Source: Mangrovibacillus cuniculi
GTDB taxonomy: Bacteria > Bacillota > Bacilli > Bacillales > R1DC41
Direction of reading: 5' to 3'
Length of the DNA: 64,000 nucleotides
Assembly: GCF_015482585.1 (NCBI RefSeq)
Contig: NZ_CP049742.1
Location: 2,573,001 to 2,637,000, forward strand
Position numbers and translations under genes: made by a program. Numbering within the stretch: the stretch's first letter is position 1; each line of letters starts with the position of its first letter. Shown piece by piece: positions 26,489 to 36,334 of the stretch. The notes under the pieces were generated by a model. That model saw only the letters and a program-made list of their open reading frames with translations, was not told the origin of the DNA and searched no databases.

Positions 26489-27904
26489 ATGAGTAAAAAC
26501 CGCGAAGTTGCTAAACAAGTACTTGCAGCTATTGGTGGAAAAGAGAATATCGCTTCCGCTACTCATTGTGTTACACGTCTTCGTTTTGCGCTTAACGATG
26601 AAAGCGTTGTAGATAAAGAAGCGTTAGAAGCAATTGATGTAGTAAAAGGTTCTTTTGCTACTAATGGTCAGTTCCAAGTTATTTTAGGACAAGGTTTAGT
26701 AGATAAAGTGTTTAAAGAACTAGCAGATGAAGCTGGTATTTCACAATCTTCTAAAGAAGAAACAAAAACAGCAGCAGAAAAGAACTTAAACCCTCTGCAA
26801 CGCGCAGTTAAAACACTAGCTGATATTTTTATACCTATTCTTCCAGCCATCGTTACTGCTGGTCTTCTAATGGGTATTAACAACATTCTTACTGCAGGTG
26901 GCATTTTTGGAGATGCTTCTCTAATTGAAATGTACCCTGGCATAGCTGATATTGCTAACATTATCAATATCATTGCAAACACTGCTTTCGTCTTCTTACC
27001 TGCTTTAATTGGTTGGTCAGCAATGAAACGATTCGGTGGTAGTGAAATCTTAGGTATAGTACTCGGACTAATTTTAGTTCATCCGGATCTTCTAAACGCT
27101 TGGAGCTACGGACAGGCAATCGAAGAAGGAACCATGCCTACATGGAACTTATTTGGGTTAGAAATAAATAAGATGGGGTATCAAGGACAAGTTCTTCCTA
27201 TCCTATTTGCTTCTTTCATCTTAGCGAAAATAGAAATTTTCTTACGTAAAAAAATCGCAGACGGATTCCAGCTTCTACTTGTTGGCCCAATTGCTTTACT
27301 AGTAACAGGTTTCCTAGCATTTGCAATCATTGGACCAATTACATTTGCGATTGGTAATGGAATCACTGGTGCATTTGTATGGGTATTTGAAAACGCTGCA
27401 ATTATTGGTGGATTAATTTATGGAGCAATCTACGCACCATTAGTAATCACTGGTATGCATCACACATTCTTAGCAGTAGACTTACAACTAATTGGTTCTA
27501 CAAATTCAACGCCACTTTGGCCAATTCTTGCACTATCCAATATCGCACAAGGGTCTGCAGCATTAGCAATGTTCTTCTTACTTCGTGAAGAAAAACTTAA
27601 AGGTCTGTCTATGACATCTGCTATATCTGCTTACCTTGGTATTACAGAACCGGCTATGTTTGGAGTAAACTTACGATTCCGCTTCCCATTCATCACAGCT
27701 ATTATCAGTTCTGCTGTAGCTGCGATGTGGATTACAGCGAATAACGTACAGGCATTATCTATCGGTGTTGGTGGATTGCCAGGTATCTTCTCCATCGACC
27801 GAGACGGCTGGTTTGCATTTGCGATCGGTATGGTGATTGCGTTTGTTCTTCCGATTATTCTAACTTACGTATATGTGAAGGCACGTCGCATCAAGCTACA
27901 ATAA
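26489..27904 (+). CDS. treP: Trehalose PTS permease, EIIBC
   Basis: Imports and phosphorylates trehalose to trehalose-6-phosphate. The 471-residue protein has the EIIB domain first (phosphorylated Cys27 in ATHCVTRLRF) and a membrane EIIC domain from about residue 105 (FIPILPAIVTAGLLMGINNIL, GMHHTFLAVDLQLIG, YLGITEPAMFGVNLRF). There is no EIIA domain, so a glucose-type EIIA must be supplied in trans, as in B. subtilis. AGGAGG SD before the ATG. First gene of treP-treA-treR; a terminator lies before treA, which also has its own promoter. Confidence 0.93.
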   Translation: MSKNREVAKQVLAAIGGKENIASATHCVTRLRFALNDESVVDKEALEAIDVVKGSFATNGQFQVILGQGLVDKVFKELADEAGISQSSKEETKTAAEKNLNPLQRAVKTLADIFIPILPAIVTAGLLMGINNILTAGGIFGDASLIEMYPGIADIANIINIIANTAFVFLPALIGWSAMKRFGGSEILGIVLGLILVHPDLLNAWSYGQAIEEGTMPTWNLFGLEINKMGYQGQVLPILFASFILAKIEIFLRKKIADGFQLLLVGPIALLVTGFLAFAIIGPITFAIGNGITGAFVWVFENAAIIGGLIYGAIYAPLVITGMHHTFLAVDLQLIGSTNSTPLWPILALSNIAQGSAALAMFFLLREEKLKGLSMTSAISAYLGITEPAMFGVNLRFRFPFITAIISSAVAAMWITANNVQALSIGVGGLPGIFSIDRDGWFAFAIGMVIAFVLPIILTYVYVKARRIKLQ

Positions 27905-27910
27905 CCTCAT

Positions 27911-27952
27911 AGAAATCAGAGAAAATAATACTTTCTCTGATTTCTTTTTTAT
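27911..27952 (+). terminator. Terminator between treP and treA
   Basis: AGAAATCAGAGAAA pairs with TTTCTCTGATTTCT, followed by TTTT. Confidence 0.85.
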
Positions 27953-28004
27953 TTCCTATCATAGCTTTGGGAATACTAGAGAATATAGAGCTTTACAACA
28001 TTTC

Positions 28005-28047
28005 TTGAGAAAATAATAGAATTCAGATAAACTTGTATATACAAGTT
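28005..28047 (+). promoter_or_regulatory. treA promoter with third TreR operator
   Basis: TTGAGA, 17 bp, TAAACT (28028-28033), overlapped by the perfect palindrome AACTTGTATATACAAGTT (28030-28047), matching the known Bacillus TreR site. Confidence 0.8.
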
Positions 28048-28064
28048 GAAGAGGAGTGACAACA

Positions 28065-29720
28065 ATGAACGAATGGTGGAGAAAATCCGTTGTTTATCAA
28101 ATATATCCAAAAAGCTTTAATGACACGACCGGAAACGGTGTTGGCGACTTAAAAGGGATTCAAGAAAAGTTAGATTACCTAAAAAACTTAGGTGTTGATA
28201 TTCTTTGGCTGACACCAGTTTATGCTTCCCCTCAAAAAGATAATGGCTATGACATTAGTGACTACTACTCTATCCATGATGAGTACGGGACAATGAAAGA
28301 TTTTGATGAGTTATTAGAAGAAACGCATAAACGCGGCATGAAGCTCATTATGGACTTAGTGGTAAACCATACCTCAACAGAACACAACTGGTTCAAAGAA
28401 TCACGTTCGTCTAAAGATAACAAGTACCGTAACTTCTATATTTGGCGTGATAAGCCAACTAATTGGGAATCAAAGTTTGGTGGCAACGCATGGGAGTATG
28501 ATGAAGCGACAGGACAATATTATCTTCACCTTTTTGATGTGACACAGGCAGATCTAAACTGGGAAAACGAAGAAATGAGGCAACATGTGTACGATATGAT
28601 GCATTTTTGGTTCCAAAAAGGCATCGATGGATTCCGTTTAGACGTAATTAATCTTATTTCTAAAGATCAAAACTTCCCAGATGACGACGGTTCCGTTGCA
28701 CCAGGTGATGGCCGAAAGTTTTATACAGACGGACCGCGCGTTCATGAGTATTTAAAAGAAATGAATCAAGAAGTTTTATCTAAATACGATGCAATTACAG
28801 TTGGAGAAATGTCCTCTACGTCTATTGAGCATTGTATTCAATACTCCAATCCATCTAGCAAAGAGTTAAGTATGACGTTTAATTTCCATCATTTAAAAGT
28901 CGATTATCCTAATGGGGAAAAATGGGCTATTGGAGAAATGGATTTCCACGCGTTAAAGCAAATTCTTTCTAAATGGCAAGTAGAGATGAATAAAGGTGGA
29001 GGTTGGAACGCGCTGTTTTGGTGCAACCATGACCAACCACGAGTGGTCTCTCGCTATGGTCAAGACAAAGAATACCGAGTGGATTCCGCCAAAATGTTGG
29101 CAACCACTGTTCATTTAATGCAGGGAACTCCGTACATTTACCAAGGAGAAGAATTTGGGATGACGAACCCAGGATTCACATCTATCGACCAGTATCGTGA
29201 TGTGGAAACGTTAAACTATTTCTCCATTATGAAAGAAAAAGGTATTGCGGAAGAAGAGATTATGGCAATTATTCAGCAAAAGTCTCGTGATAACTCCAGA
29301 ACTCCTGTGCAATGGAATTCGGATAAAAATGCTGGTTTTACCACTGGTACACCTTGGATTGGGGTAAGCGAAAACTATCCTGAGATTAATGCAGAAGCTG
29401 CAGTTGCTGATGAAAATTCTATTTTCTATCACTATCAAAAATTGATTCAACTGCGCAAAGAGTACGACGTCATTACGACTGGGGATTACAAGTTACTTTC
29501 TGCTGAACATGAAGATGTGTTTGCTTATGTGAGAACCAATGGAGATGAGCAATTGTTAGTCGTGAATAACTTCTACGATAAGACAACTTCGTTCACTCAT
29601 AATTTAACAGCATTTACTGCGGAAATCCTAATTAGTAACTATAAAGATTCTAAAGCCTTTGGAGAATCTATTACGCTTCGACCATATGAGTCAGTGGTGT
29701 ATCACTTACGTCGTTCATGA
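28065..29720 (+). CDS. treA: Trehalose-6-phosphate hydrolase
   Basis: Splits trehalose-6-phosphate into glucose and glucose-6-phosphate in the cytoplasm. A GH13 alpha-amylase-family enzyme of about 551 residues: VVYQIYPKSFNDTTGNGVGD, VVNHTSTEHNWF, DGFRLDVINLI with the nucleophile Asp, VGEMSS with the acid Glu, and NHDQPR with the third carboxylate. The ATG at 28065 is used because GAGGAG lies 8 nt before it; a GTG at 28056 is too close to the SD. Second gene of the trehalose cluster, followed 23 bp later by treR. Confidence 0.94.
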   Translation: MNEWWRKSVVYQIYPKSFNDTTGNGVGDLKGIQEKLDYLKNLGVDILWLTPVYASPQKDNGYDISDYYSIHDEYGTMKDFDELLEETHKRGMKLIMDLVVNHTSTEHNWFKESRSSKDNKYRNFYIWRDKPTNWESKFGGNAWEYDEATGQYYLHLFDVTQADLNWENEEMRQHVYDMMHFWFQKGIDGFRLDVINLISKDQNFPDDDGSVAPGDGRKFYTDGPRVHEYLKEMNQEVLSKYDAITVGEMSSTSIEHCIQYSNPSSKELSMTFNFHHLKVDYPNGEKWAIGEMDFHALKQILSKWQVEMNKGGGWNALFWCNHDQPRVVSRYGQDKEYRVDSAKMLATTVHLMQGTPYIYQGEEFGMTNPGFTSIDQYRDVETLNYFSIMKEKGIAEEEIMAIIQQKSRDNSRTPVQWNSDKNAGFTTGTPWIGVSENYPEINAEAAVADENSIFYHYQKLIQLRKEYDVITTGDYKLLSAEHEDVFAYVRTNGDEQLLVVNNFYDKTTSFTHNLTAFTAEILISNYKDSKAFGESITLRPYESVVYHLRRS

Positions 29721-29743
29721 TACACTGATGTGGGTGAAATATT

Positions 29744-30457
29744 ATGACGAAAAGTAAATTCCGTGTTATTTATGATGAGTTGGCACAGTTAATTCAATCA
29801 GGTGAATACGCACCAAAGCAAAGTTTACCTTCCGAAAATGAGTTAGCAGAGACATATCAAACTTCACGTGAGACGATTCGAAAAGCGCTGAAGCTTCTAT
29901 CCGAACATGGATATATCCAAAAAATCCGTGGAAAAGGGTCTGTTGTGTTAGACATCAGCCGAATTGATTTTCCGATTTCGGGTTTGGTGAGCTTTCGAGA
30001 ACTTGCGAAGAAGATGGGGACTCGAGCAGAAACTGATGTGGTGAAGCTTGTAAAGATTCAAAGTACTTCATTTCTAAATGAAGTACTTGAGCTAAGTCAA
30101 ACAGAAGAGATATGGGAGCTTCATCGTGTACGTAGCATTGATGGAGAGAAAATCATCCTTGATAAAGATTATTTGGTAGTAGATGCGATTCCAACTTTGC
30201 CAAAAAAGGCTTGTGAAAAGTCGATTTATGCCTATATTGAAAAGGAATTAGGTTTATCGATAAGCTTTGCTAAAAAAGAGATTACAGTAGAACCCCCTAC
30301 AAAGGAAGATCGTGCACTACTGGATTTAGAGGGCTACGATATGATCGTAGTAGTCAAGAGCCAAGTGTATTTAGAAGACACAACGCTTTTCCAATACACA
30401 GAATCAAGGCATCGACCAGATAAGTTTCGATTTGTGGATTTTGCACGTAGGCATTAA
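29744..30457 (+). CDS. treR: Trehalose operon repressor, GntR/UTRA family
   Basis: A 237-residue regulator: winged-helix DNA-binding domain (SGEYAPKQSLPSENELAETY, TSRETIRKALKLLSEHGYI) followed by a UTRA effector domain (ISGLVSFRELAKKMGT to RFVDFARRH). In B. subtilis TreR binds TTGTATATACAA sites and is released by trehalose-6-phosphate; three such sites stand before treP and treA. Cotranscribed with treA, so it is probably autoregulated. A bidirectional terminator follows. Confidence 0.93.
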   Translation: MTKSKFRVIYDELAQLIQSGEYAPKQSLPSENELAETYQTSRETIRKALKLLSEHGYIQKIRGKGSVVLDISRIDFPISGLVSFRELAKKMGTRAETDVVKLVKIQSTSFLNEVLELSQTEEIWELHRVRSIDGEKIILDKDYLVVDAIPTLPKKACEKSIYAYIEKELGLSISFAKKEITVEPPTKEDRALLDLEGYDMIVVVKSQVYLEDTTLFQYTESRHRPDKFRFVDFARRH

Positions 30458-30462
30458 GGTTG

Positions 30463-30509
30463 TAAAAAAAGCTGGAACAAACCTATAAAGGTGCATTCCA
30501 GCTTTTTTG
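30463..30509. terminator. Bidirectional terminator after treR
   Basis: AAAAAAGCTGGAA pairs with TTCCAGCTTTTTT. Confidence 0.88.
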
Positions 30510-30519
30510 TATATTCATT

Positions 30520-30690
30520 TTAACGACCTCTAACTCTCCTTTGGTGCACCGGAGAAGACATTCGGCCACCATCCCGATCAACGACTGTTTGCTCAGGGGT
30601 TTCTTCCCATAATTCTCTATTTGAAAAGGACGGAAACGTATGCGTAGCATTATTCTCTGACCGAACTTGATCACCTAGGTATCTCCACAC
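30520..30690 (-). CDS. Small hydrophilic protein (56 aa), unknown
   Basis: A GTG-started frame with GAGGTG six bases upstream and the strong treR terminator directly after its stop. The product opens MWRYLGDQVRSENN, continues with TFPSFSNRELWEETPEQ and ends in the basic RRVRGR. It has no membrane segment. A competing frame in the same stretch (30483-30674, minus) lacks a ribosome binding site. I do not recognise the family. Confidence 0.55.
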   Translation of the reverse strand: MWRYLGDQVRSENNATHTFPSFSNRELWEETPEQTVVDRDGGRMSSPVHQRRVRGR

Positions 30691-30773
30691 TTTCTTCACC
30701 TCATCAAATTTATTATTTGATTAACTATATAGCGAGATAGCATGGCTTAGAATAAGATATTTAAATTTTTAAA

Positions 30774-31142
30774 CTACTGCAACGTCTGCTCCAACTCTTC
30801 CGGGTTTAATAATACTTCTTCTTTCTCAGGGTACGTCTTTTCTATATGTTGTTCACCCCAAACGCACAACATGTCTAATGCAGGCTTCAGAGTCCAACCG
30901 TAATCCGTTAGTTCATATTCAACCTTTGGTGGGACTTGATTGTATACGATTCTATTTAAAACACCTGCGTCTTCTAACTCTCTTAACTGCTGTGTTAGCA
31001 TTTTTTGTGTAATTCCAGGCATTAATTTTTTTAACTCACTGGTACGTCGTTTATGTTTTATTAAGTGGCAAAGAATTACCACCTTCCATTTTCCTCCGAT
31101 TACTTCTAGTGCTGCCTCGACTGGAATTTGATATTTTTTCAT
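30774..31142 (-). CDS. HxlR-type winged-helix regulator
   Basis: A 122-residue HxlR/MarR-like regulator: ALEVIGGKWKVVILCHL, then the recognition region TSELKKLMPGITQKMLTQQLRELEDAGVL and the wing YELTDYGWTL are textbook for the family. Homologues sense electrophiles, quinones or oxidants through a cysteine; C28 in VILCHL and a second Cys in DMLCVWG are present. ATG at 31142 is favoured by GAGGTG six bases upstream. It is divergent from an MFS exporter gene, the usual arrangement for a regulator and its target. Confidence 0.9.
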   Translation of the reverse strand: MKKYQIPVEAALEVIGGKWKVVILCHLIKHKRRTSELKKLMPGITQKMLTQQLRELEDAGVLNRIVYNQVPPKVEYELTDYGWTLKPALDMLCVWGEQHIEKTYPEKEEVLLNPEELEQTLQ

Positions 31143-31210
31143 AACTTTCACCTCTTACCTTTAACATAGTTACTATTTATTTTACCCATACATTACAAAA
31201 CAACTAGTAG

Positions 31211-31262
31211 GCACTTTCAAGTACCTATATCACAAAACAGTGACTATCGTACTTTAAAGTGC
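31211..31262. promoter_or_regulatory. Probable HxlR operators
   Basis: GCACTTTCAAGTAC (31211-31224) and GTACTTTAAAGTGC (31249-31262) are near-palindromes that are inverted copies of each other at 13 of 14 positions, 38 bp apart in the hxlR-MFS intergenic region. A third half-site GTACTT follows. Confidence 0.65.
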
Positions 31263-31344
31263 GTACTTCCACTCTTCTCCTATTCGGTGCATACTGTTCC
31301 ATGCGAAGAACATTCTTCGAAAAACACAACAAGGAGGGGTTCGG

Positions 31345-32526
31345 ATGAGCTCAACTTCATCATCCAAAAATAGTACGTTAGCTTTATTAGCATTAGCAAT
31401 CAGTGCTTTTGGCATTGGTACAACAGAGTTTGTTCCCGTAGGTTTACTATCTGCTATGGCAGATGACCTTTCCATATCTATTACTGTAGCTGGATTTTTA
31501 ATATCTGGTTATGCCATTGGGGTAGCTATTGGAGCACCTATTTTAACAGCTTTAACAAGTAAAATGAATCGTAAAACATTGCTACTATCCCTGATGCTTT
31601 TATTTATTATCGGAAATGGACTAGCAGCACTCTCTACTAGTTATGAACTTCTCTTAGTAGCTAGATTCTTAACGGCTTTTTCTCATGGTATCTTTTTCTC
31701 CATTGGAGCCACCATTGCAGCGGATCTTGTTGCACCATCTAAACGAGCAAGCGCCATCGCATTTATGTTTACTGGTTTAACAGTAGCAACTGTCACTGGA
31801 GTACCACTTGGAACATTTATAGGACAACTCTTTAATTGGCGAGCAACATTTGCGGGAGTCGCGATTCTAGGAATAATCGGCATTATTGCTATTTTCTTTT
31901 TACTCCCAAAAGATTTAAAACAAGCACCTCCGGCAGAATTCAAGGATCAATTAGCCATTTTAAGTAACGGAAAGTTAATGTTAGCTTTCGCTATAACAGC
32001 TCTTGGATATGGAGGTACATTCGTAACCTTTACCTATTTAACACCTCTATTACAAGATGTCGTAGGATTTAGTGGAAGTGTTATTTCCATCATCTTATTA
32101 GTTTATGGAATTGCAGTAGCCATAGGGAATGTATTAGGCGGAAAATTCTCTGATCGTAAACCGTTACGAGCACTTCAATGGATGTTTGTTGGACAAGCTA
32201 TTATTTTATTACTTTTAAGCTTAGTTTCTACGACAAAGATACTTGCATTAATTGCTATTTTCTTACTTGGTTTATTTGCATTTATGAATGTACCAGGCCT
32301 TCAATTAGTGGTAGTATCTCTTGCTGAAAAGTACACTCCTTCCGCTGTAAATGTTGCCTCCGCATTTAATATCGCTGCATTCAACGTAGGGATTGCAATT
32401 GGTTCCATTGTTGGTGGGATGATTGTAGATTCCATCGGTGTAATTCATACTCCTTGGGTAGGAGCCAACATGGTGTTAGGAGCTGTGGTATTGACTGCTT
32501 GGCTCCGAAAAAAAGAGACAGAATAA
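31345..32526 (+). CDS. MFS exporter (DHA1-like)
   Basis: A 393-residue, 12-helix transporter. The start LALAISAFGIGTTEFVPVGL and the loop ALTSKMNRKTLLL are typical of the DHA1 drug/sugar-efflux group (AraJ/YdhL-like). Likely exports a toxic small molecule in exchange for protons; the substrate cannot be read from sequence. AAGGAGGGG SD before the ATG. The divergent HxlR regulator and the paired operators between them suggest induction by that molecule. Confidence 0.88.
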   Translation: MSSTSSSKNSTLALLALAISAFGIGTTEFVPVGLLSAMADDLSISITVAGFLISGYAIGVAIGAPILTALTSKMNRKTLLLSLMLLFIIGNGLAALSTSYELLLVARFLTAFSHGIFFSIGATIAADLVAPSKRASAIAFMFTGLTVATVTGVPLGTFIGQLFNWRATFAGVAILGIIGIIAIFFLLPKDLKQAPPAEFKDQLAILSNGKLMLAFAITALGYGGTFVTFTYLTPLLQDVVGFSGSVISIILLVYGIAVAIGNVLGGKFSDRKPLRALQWMFVGQAIILLLLSLVSTTKILALIAIFLLGLFAFMNVPGLQLVVVSLAEKYTPSAVNVASAFNIAAFNVGIAIGSIVGGMIVDSIGVIHTPWVGANMVLGAVVLTAWLRKKETE

Positions 32527-32661
32527 TGTTTAAAGATACGCATAATTGTCTATAAATAACTATAGAATAGTATTCCCCCTAGAATATTAATATCTAATGT
32601 AGCTACAAAGAATCCCCCAGAGATTCTTTGTAGCTTTTGTTATGAAGAAAGAGGTGACAAT

Positions 32662-33333
32662 ATGCAATCAACAATTAAAGCTTTTGTATTTGATGTCTAC
32701 GGTACTCTATTTGACGTTCACTCTATCCAGCAGGTTGCAAACGAAATCTTTCCCGGAAAAGGGACAGAAATCAGCCAAACTTGGCGTCAAAAGCAGATTG
32801 AATACTCTTTTTTACGTCAGTTAATGGGTCAGTACAAATCGTTTAAACAAGTAACAAAAGATGCACTAGTATACTCCTTAACATTGCATGACCAAAAGGT
32901 AGATGATGAAAGTGTAAAACGATTAATAGACCAATATCTTCATTTAGACCTTTATCCAGAAGTCATAGATGTGTTAACTACAAAAGGTGATCAGAAATTG
33001 GCCGTTTTCTCCAATGGGTCTAGGGATATGTTAGAGCCTCTTTTAGATAATGCTAAAGTTAATTCCTTTTTTGATCATATCATTAGCGTAGATGACATCA
33101 AAAACTATAAACCTACACCCGCTTCCTATATGCATGCATTAAACCATCTAGGATTTAACAGGGAAGAGGTATTGTTTATGTCCTCAAATGGGTGGGATAT
33201 AACTGGAGCAAAGAGTTTCGGCTTTCATACAGCATGGATCAATAGAGGTCAACTGCCTGTAGAGGTACTACAGTTACATCCTGATAATGAATGGGAAAGT
33301 TTAGTACCACTAAAAGAAATGTTGACAGCATAA
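32662..33333 (+). CDS. L-2-haloacid dehalogenase-type HAD hydrolase
   Basis: A 223-residue HAD-superfamily protein matching the haloacid dehalogenase type II subgroup: nucleophile motif FVFDVYGTLFDV, FSNGSRDML (motif II), KNYKPTPASYMHA (motif III Lys) and MSSNGWDITGAKSFGF (motif IV). Members hydrolyse 2-haloalkanoic acids with inversion, though many genomic copies have other substrates. GAGGTGACAAT precedes the ATG. Same strand as the MFS gene but 135 bp away; a bidirectional terminator follows. Confidence 0.88.
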   Translation: MQSTIKAFVFDVYGTLFDVHSIQQVANEIFPGKGTEISQTWRQKQIEYSFLRQLMGQYKSFKQVTKDALVYSLTLHDQKVDDESVKRLIDQYLHLDLYPEVIDVLTTKGDQKLAVFSNGSRDMLEPLLDNAKVNSFFDHIISVDDIKNYKPTPASYMHALNHLGFNREEVLFMSSNGWDITGAKSFGFHTAWINRGQLPVEVLQLHPDNEWESLVPLKEMLTA

Positions 33334-33349
33334 GACGGTTATTTATACA

Positions 33350-33394
33350 AAAAGCTCCAGAGCATATTACCAATGTACTCTGGAGCTTTTATTA
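33350..33394. terminator. Bidirectional terminator, HAD gene versus Fe-ADH gene
   Basis: AAAAAGCTCCAGAG pairs with CTCTGGAGCTTTT. Confidence 0.88.
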
Positions 33395-34555
33395 TAATGA
33401 TCTTTTTAAAATATCAAGAACGCTTTCTCTATCCATCGTCTTGTATGTGCCTACGCCTGGTTTAATAAACGTTTTTTCTACCATAACATCCAACATACTA
33501 TCATCAATATCATAGTCTTTTAATGTAGTTGGTGCTCCTAAAGACTTCCAAAATATTCGGAGCGCATTTACACCTTCTCTAGCAATTTCTTCAACCGTTT
33601 TTTCTTCTGAAGAAATCCCGAAAACGTTCATTGCTAATTGTTTCACGCGAGAAGGGTCTTCTTCTAAAACATGCTCCAACCAATTAGGGAATAAGATGGC
33701 TAAACCACCACCATGAGGGATATCGTACACGGCAGATACTGCATGTTCGATTCGATGTGTTGCCCAATCTCCACCATCTGTTCCATAGGCTAAACTTCCG
33801 TTAAAGGCAGTTGTACTGACATACATCATCGTTGCGCGATGTTCATATGAATGTAAATCCTCTAGAAGCTTCGGACCTGTTGCAACAGCTGTTCTGAGTA
33901 ATGATTCAATAAAACCGTCAATCATAGGAGTATTTTCTGTACGATGGAAATAATGCTCTAACGCATGAGACATGCTATCCACTATTCCATAAATGGTTTG
34001 ATCTCTTGGTACAGAGTACGTGTAAGTTGGATCTAGGATGGAGAAAGTAGGATAAACAAATGGTGAACTCCAGCCTAGTTTATCTTTCGTATCCCAGTTT
34101 GTTATCACGGATACAGGATTCATTTCTGAACCTGTTGCAGCAAGTGTAAGCACTGTTCCAAATGGTAATGCTTCTTCGATAGCTACTTTTCCTGTAATAA
34201 GGTCCCATGTGCTCCCCTTATATTTAGCACCAACAGCAATCGCTTTAGTACAATCAATGACGCTTCCTCCACCGACTGCTAAAATGAAATCAATCTCTTC
34301 TTTCTGACAGATATCTACTCCTTTTTGCACAGTACTCAATCTAGGATTTGGTTCTACTCCTGATAACTCAAATACGGTAGCATCTATCTTACTTAATTGC
34401 TCCATCACATCGTCGTAAACACCATTCCTCTTTATACTACCCCCACCATAGACTAGAAGGACTTTACTATTTGGGGCTACCTCATTGGATAATGATGTTA
34501 TTTGATTTTCACCAAAGATTAATTTAGTTGGATTGTGTTGAGTAAAATTTATCAT
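33392..34555 (-). CDS. Iron-containing alcohol dehydrogenase
   Basis: A 387-residue group III alcohol dehydrogenase, probably NAD(P)H-dependent butanol/aldehyde reductase (BdhA or YugJ/YugK-like). It begins [27 protein letters not shown] is the cofactor-binding loop; iron ligands lie in [13 protein letters not shown] and in [20 protein letters not shown]. Length is normal. Monocistronic with a bidirectional terminator. Physiological alcohol or aldehyde unknown. Confidence 0.92.
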   Translation of the reverse strand: MINFTQHNPTKLIFGENQITSLSNEVAPNSKVLLVYGGGSIKRNGVYDDVMEQLSKIDATVFELSGVEPNPRLSTVQKGVDICQKEEIDFILAVGGGSVIDCTKAIAVGAKYKGSTWDLITGKVAIEEALPFGTVLTLAATGSEMNPVSVITNWDTKDKLGWSSPFVYPTFSILDPTYTYSVPRDQTIYGIVDSMSHALEHYFHRTENTPMIDGFIESLLRTAVATGPKLLEDLHSYEHRATMMYVSTTAFNGSLAYGTDGGDWATHRIEHAVSAVYDIPHGGGLAILFPNWLEHVLEEDPSRVKQLAMNVFGISSEEKTVEEIAREGVNALRIFWKSLGAPTTLKDYDIDDSMLDVMVEKTFIKPGVGTYKTMDRESVLDILKRSL

Positions 34556-34649
34556 GTCTTCACCTCTTTATGGACTTGAAATAACCATAACACATTTGTT
34601 TTTAGGGTTGTTATTTATAGCTCGCCTTTATTATATCAATATGACATGT

Positions 34650-36182
34650 TTAATCATTCTTGAATCGTACTATCCCTTGCTCTATTGCGAGTGATCTTGC
34701 CACTTTCGGTGCTAACCACAATAATGGCAATAAGATAAATGATACCGGCACTGCCGACACTACAATAAACGATTGAAGCGCATCAATACTACCATTTCCG
34801 ATGAATAGTAGAACAGCCGCTACCGCACCCATCGTAACAGCCCAAAATACACGAAGAGCACCAGAAGGATCACCAGTACCAGTTACAGCCATAGATATGG
34901 TATAGGACATCGAATCACTAGTTGTTGCAACAAACACAACTGTAACGACTAAGAAACCTATTGCTAACGCAGTTCCAAATGGCATTTGCGTTACAATAGC
35001 AATCATCGCTGCCGGCATTCCACCAGTTTCTAATGGTCCTGAAACAGACCCAGCTTTCTGTAATTCATAAAAAATACCCGAACCACCAATTACTGAGAAC
35101 CAAAAATTGGTCACTAATGGAGCAATGATAGCTACTGCTGTGACAAGCTGACGAATAGTTCGACCTCTAGATATACGACCGATAAAAATTGCCATCATTG
35201 GACCATAGCCGATAAACCAGCCCCAGAAAAATACTGTCCAATATGCTAGCCAATCTTTGTCTCCACGATATAAACTGACCATAAAGAAGTCCCTAACATA
35301 AAGACCAAACGACCCAATAAATGAATCGAATATAAAGGCAGCTGGACCTAAAAGTAAAACAAATAAGATTAAAATAATAGTAAAGATAACATTAAATCTA
35401 CTCAACAATTGTATCCCTTTATGAACACCAGATACTGCCGATATCGATGCAACGGTGATTAGCCCAATAATAATGAAAAGCTGCGTCAAGTAGGTATCAG
35501 GTATTCCAAAAATAGATTGAACAGCATAGGAGGCCTGTAATCCTAAGAACCCTATAGGTCCAATAGTACCTGCAGCTACTGCGATGATTGAAAAAGCATC
35601 TACTACAGTCCCTAATACACTCTTCTTCATAATCTTTTCGCCAAAGATCGGATACAGCAACGTTCTAGGCTTCAGTGGCATTCCCTTATGAAAATGCCCG
35701 TACATAATAACTATGGCACCTAGAGTACCTAGAATCGCCCAAGCTAAGAATCCCCAATCCAAAAATGACTGAGTTAAAGCCGGAGCAACTGCATCTGTTG
35801 TACCAGGGGCTACATCCCCATACATAGGTGGTGTAGATAAAAAATGATACAGTGGTTCTGCTGCAGCCCAAAATACTCCGCCACCAGCTAACAACGTACA
35901 CATGATAATAGCAATCCATTTAAACGTACTTAATTCTGGGTCATTTGTTTTCCCTAACACCACTTCCCCGTATTTAGAGAAAGCAATCCCTATTGCGACA
36001 AGAAATGTCGCTAACATTAAGACTTGCCAAAACGCTCCAAAATACGTAGCCGAGAAGGTAAATGATGTACTTACTAGTTCCCCTACTCGACTAGCATCTA
36101 TCAATGCTGCTACTACAAATAGTAGTAGCGCTCCGCCACTAATTATTACTACTGGCCAATCTATATTATCTTGTTTAAACAA
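34650..36182 (-). CDS. BCCT family transporter (betaine/choline/carnitine)
   Basis: A 510-residue, 12-helix sodium- or proton-coupled transporter for trimethylammonium compounds, used for osmoprotectant uptake. Family landmarks are GGGVFWAAAEPLYHFLSTPP, the tryptophan-rich stretch WTVFFWGWFIGYGPMMAIFIGRISRGRTIRQL and the late VFVATTSDSMSYTISM. TTG start with AAGGAGG upstream. It lacks the long C-terminal osmosensory tail of BetP, so it resembles OpuD. Monocistronic. Confidence 0.92.
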   Translation of the reverse strand: MFKQDNIDWPVVIISGGALLLFVVAALIDASRVGELVSTSFTFSATYFGAFWQVLMLATFLVAIGIAFSKYGEVVLGKTNDPELSTFKWIAIIMCTLLAGGGVFWAAAEPLYHFLSTPPMYGDVAPGTTDAVAPALTQSFLDWGFLAWAILGTLGAIVIMYGHFHKGMPLKPRTLLYPIFGEKIMKKSVLGTVVDAFSIIAVAAGTIGPIGFLGLQASYAVQSIFGIPDTYLTQLFIIIGLITVASISAVSGVHKGIQLLSRFNVIFTIILILFVLLLGPAAFIFDSFIGSFGLYVRDFFMVSLYRGDKDWLAYWTVFFWGWFIGYGPMMAIFIGRISRGRTIRQLVTAVAIIAPLVTNFWFSVIGGSGIFYELQKAGSVSGPLETGGMPAAMIAIVTQMPFGTALAIGFLVVTVVFVATTSDSMSYTISMAVTGTGDPSGALRVFWAVTMGAVAAVLLFIGNGSIDALQSFIVVSAVPVSFILLPLLWLAPKVARSLAIEQGIVRFKND

Positions 36183-36334
36183 TGTAATCCTCCTTATCTA
36201 ATAATAAGCTTTTCTGAAAAGCACAAGTGGCCATTATAACAAAAGACAACTTATCGTTACAACCATCAATTATATAAGTACTTTTGTTAGTTTATCTCGA
36301 ACGTTACTTTTTCACTCATCCATTACAGAACAGA

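Noticed and set aside
30483-30674. 63-aa minus-strand frame overlapping the 56-aa gene
   Set aside because: No SD, and it runs into the treR terminator; the overlapping GTG-started frame is better supported.
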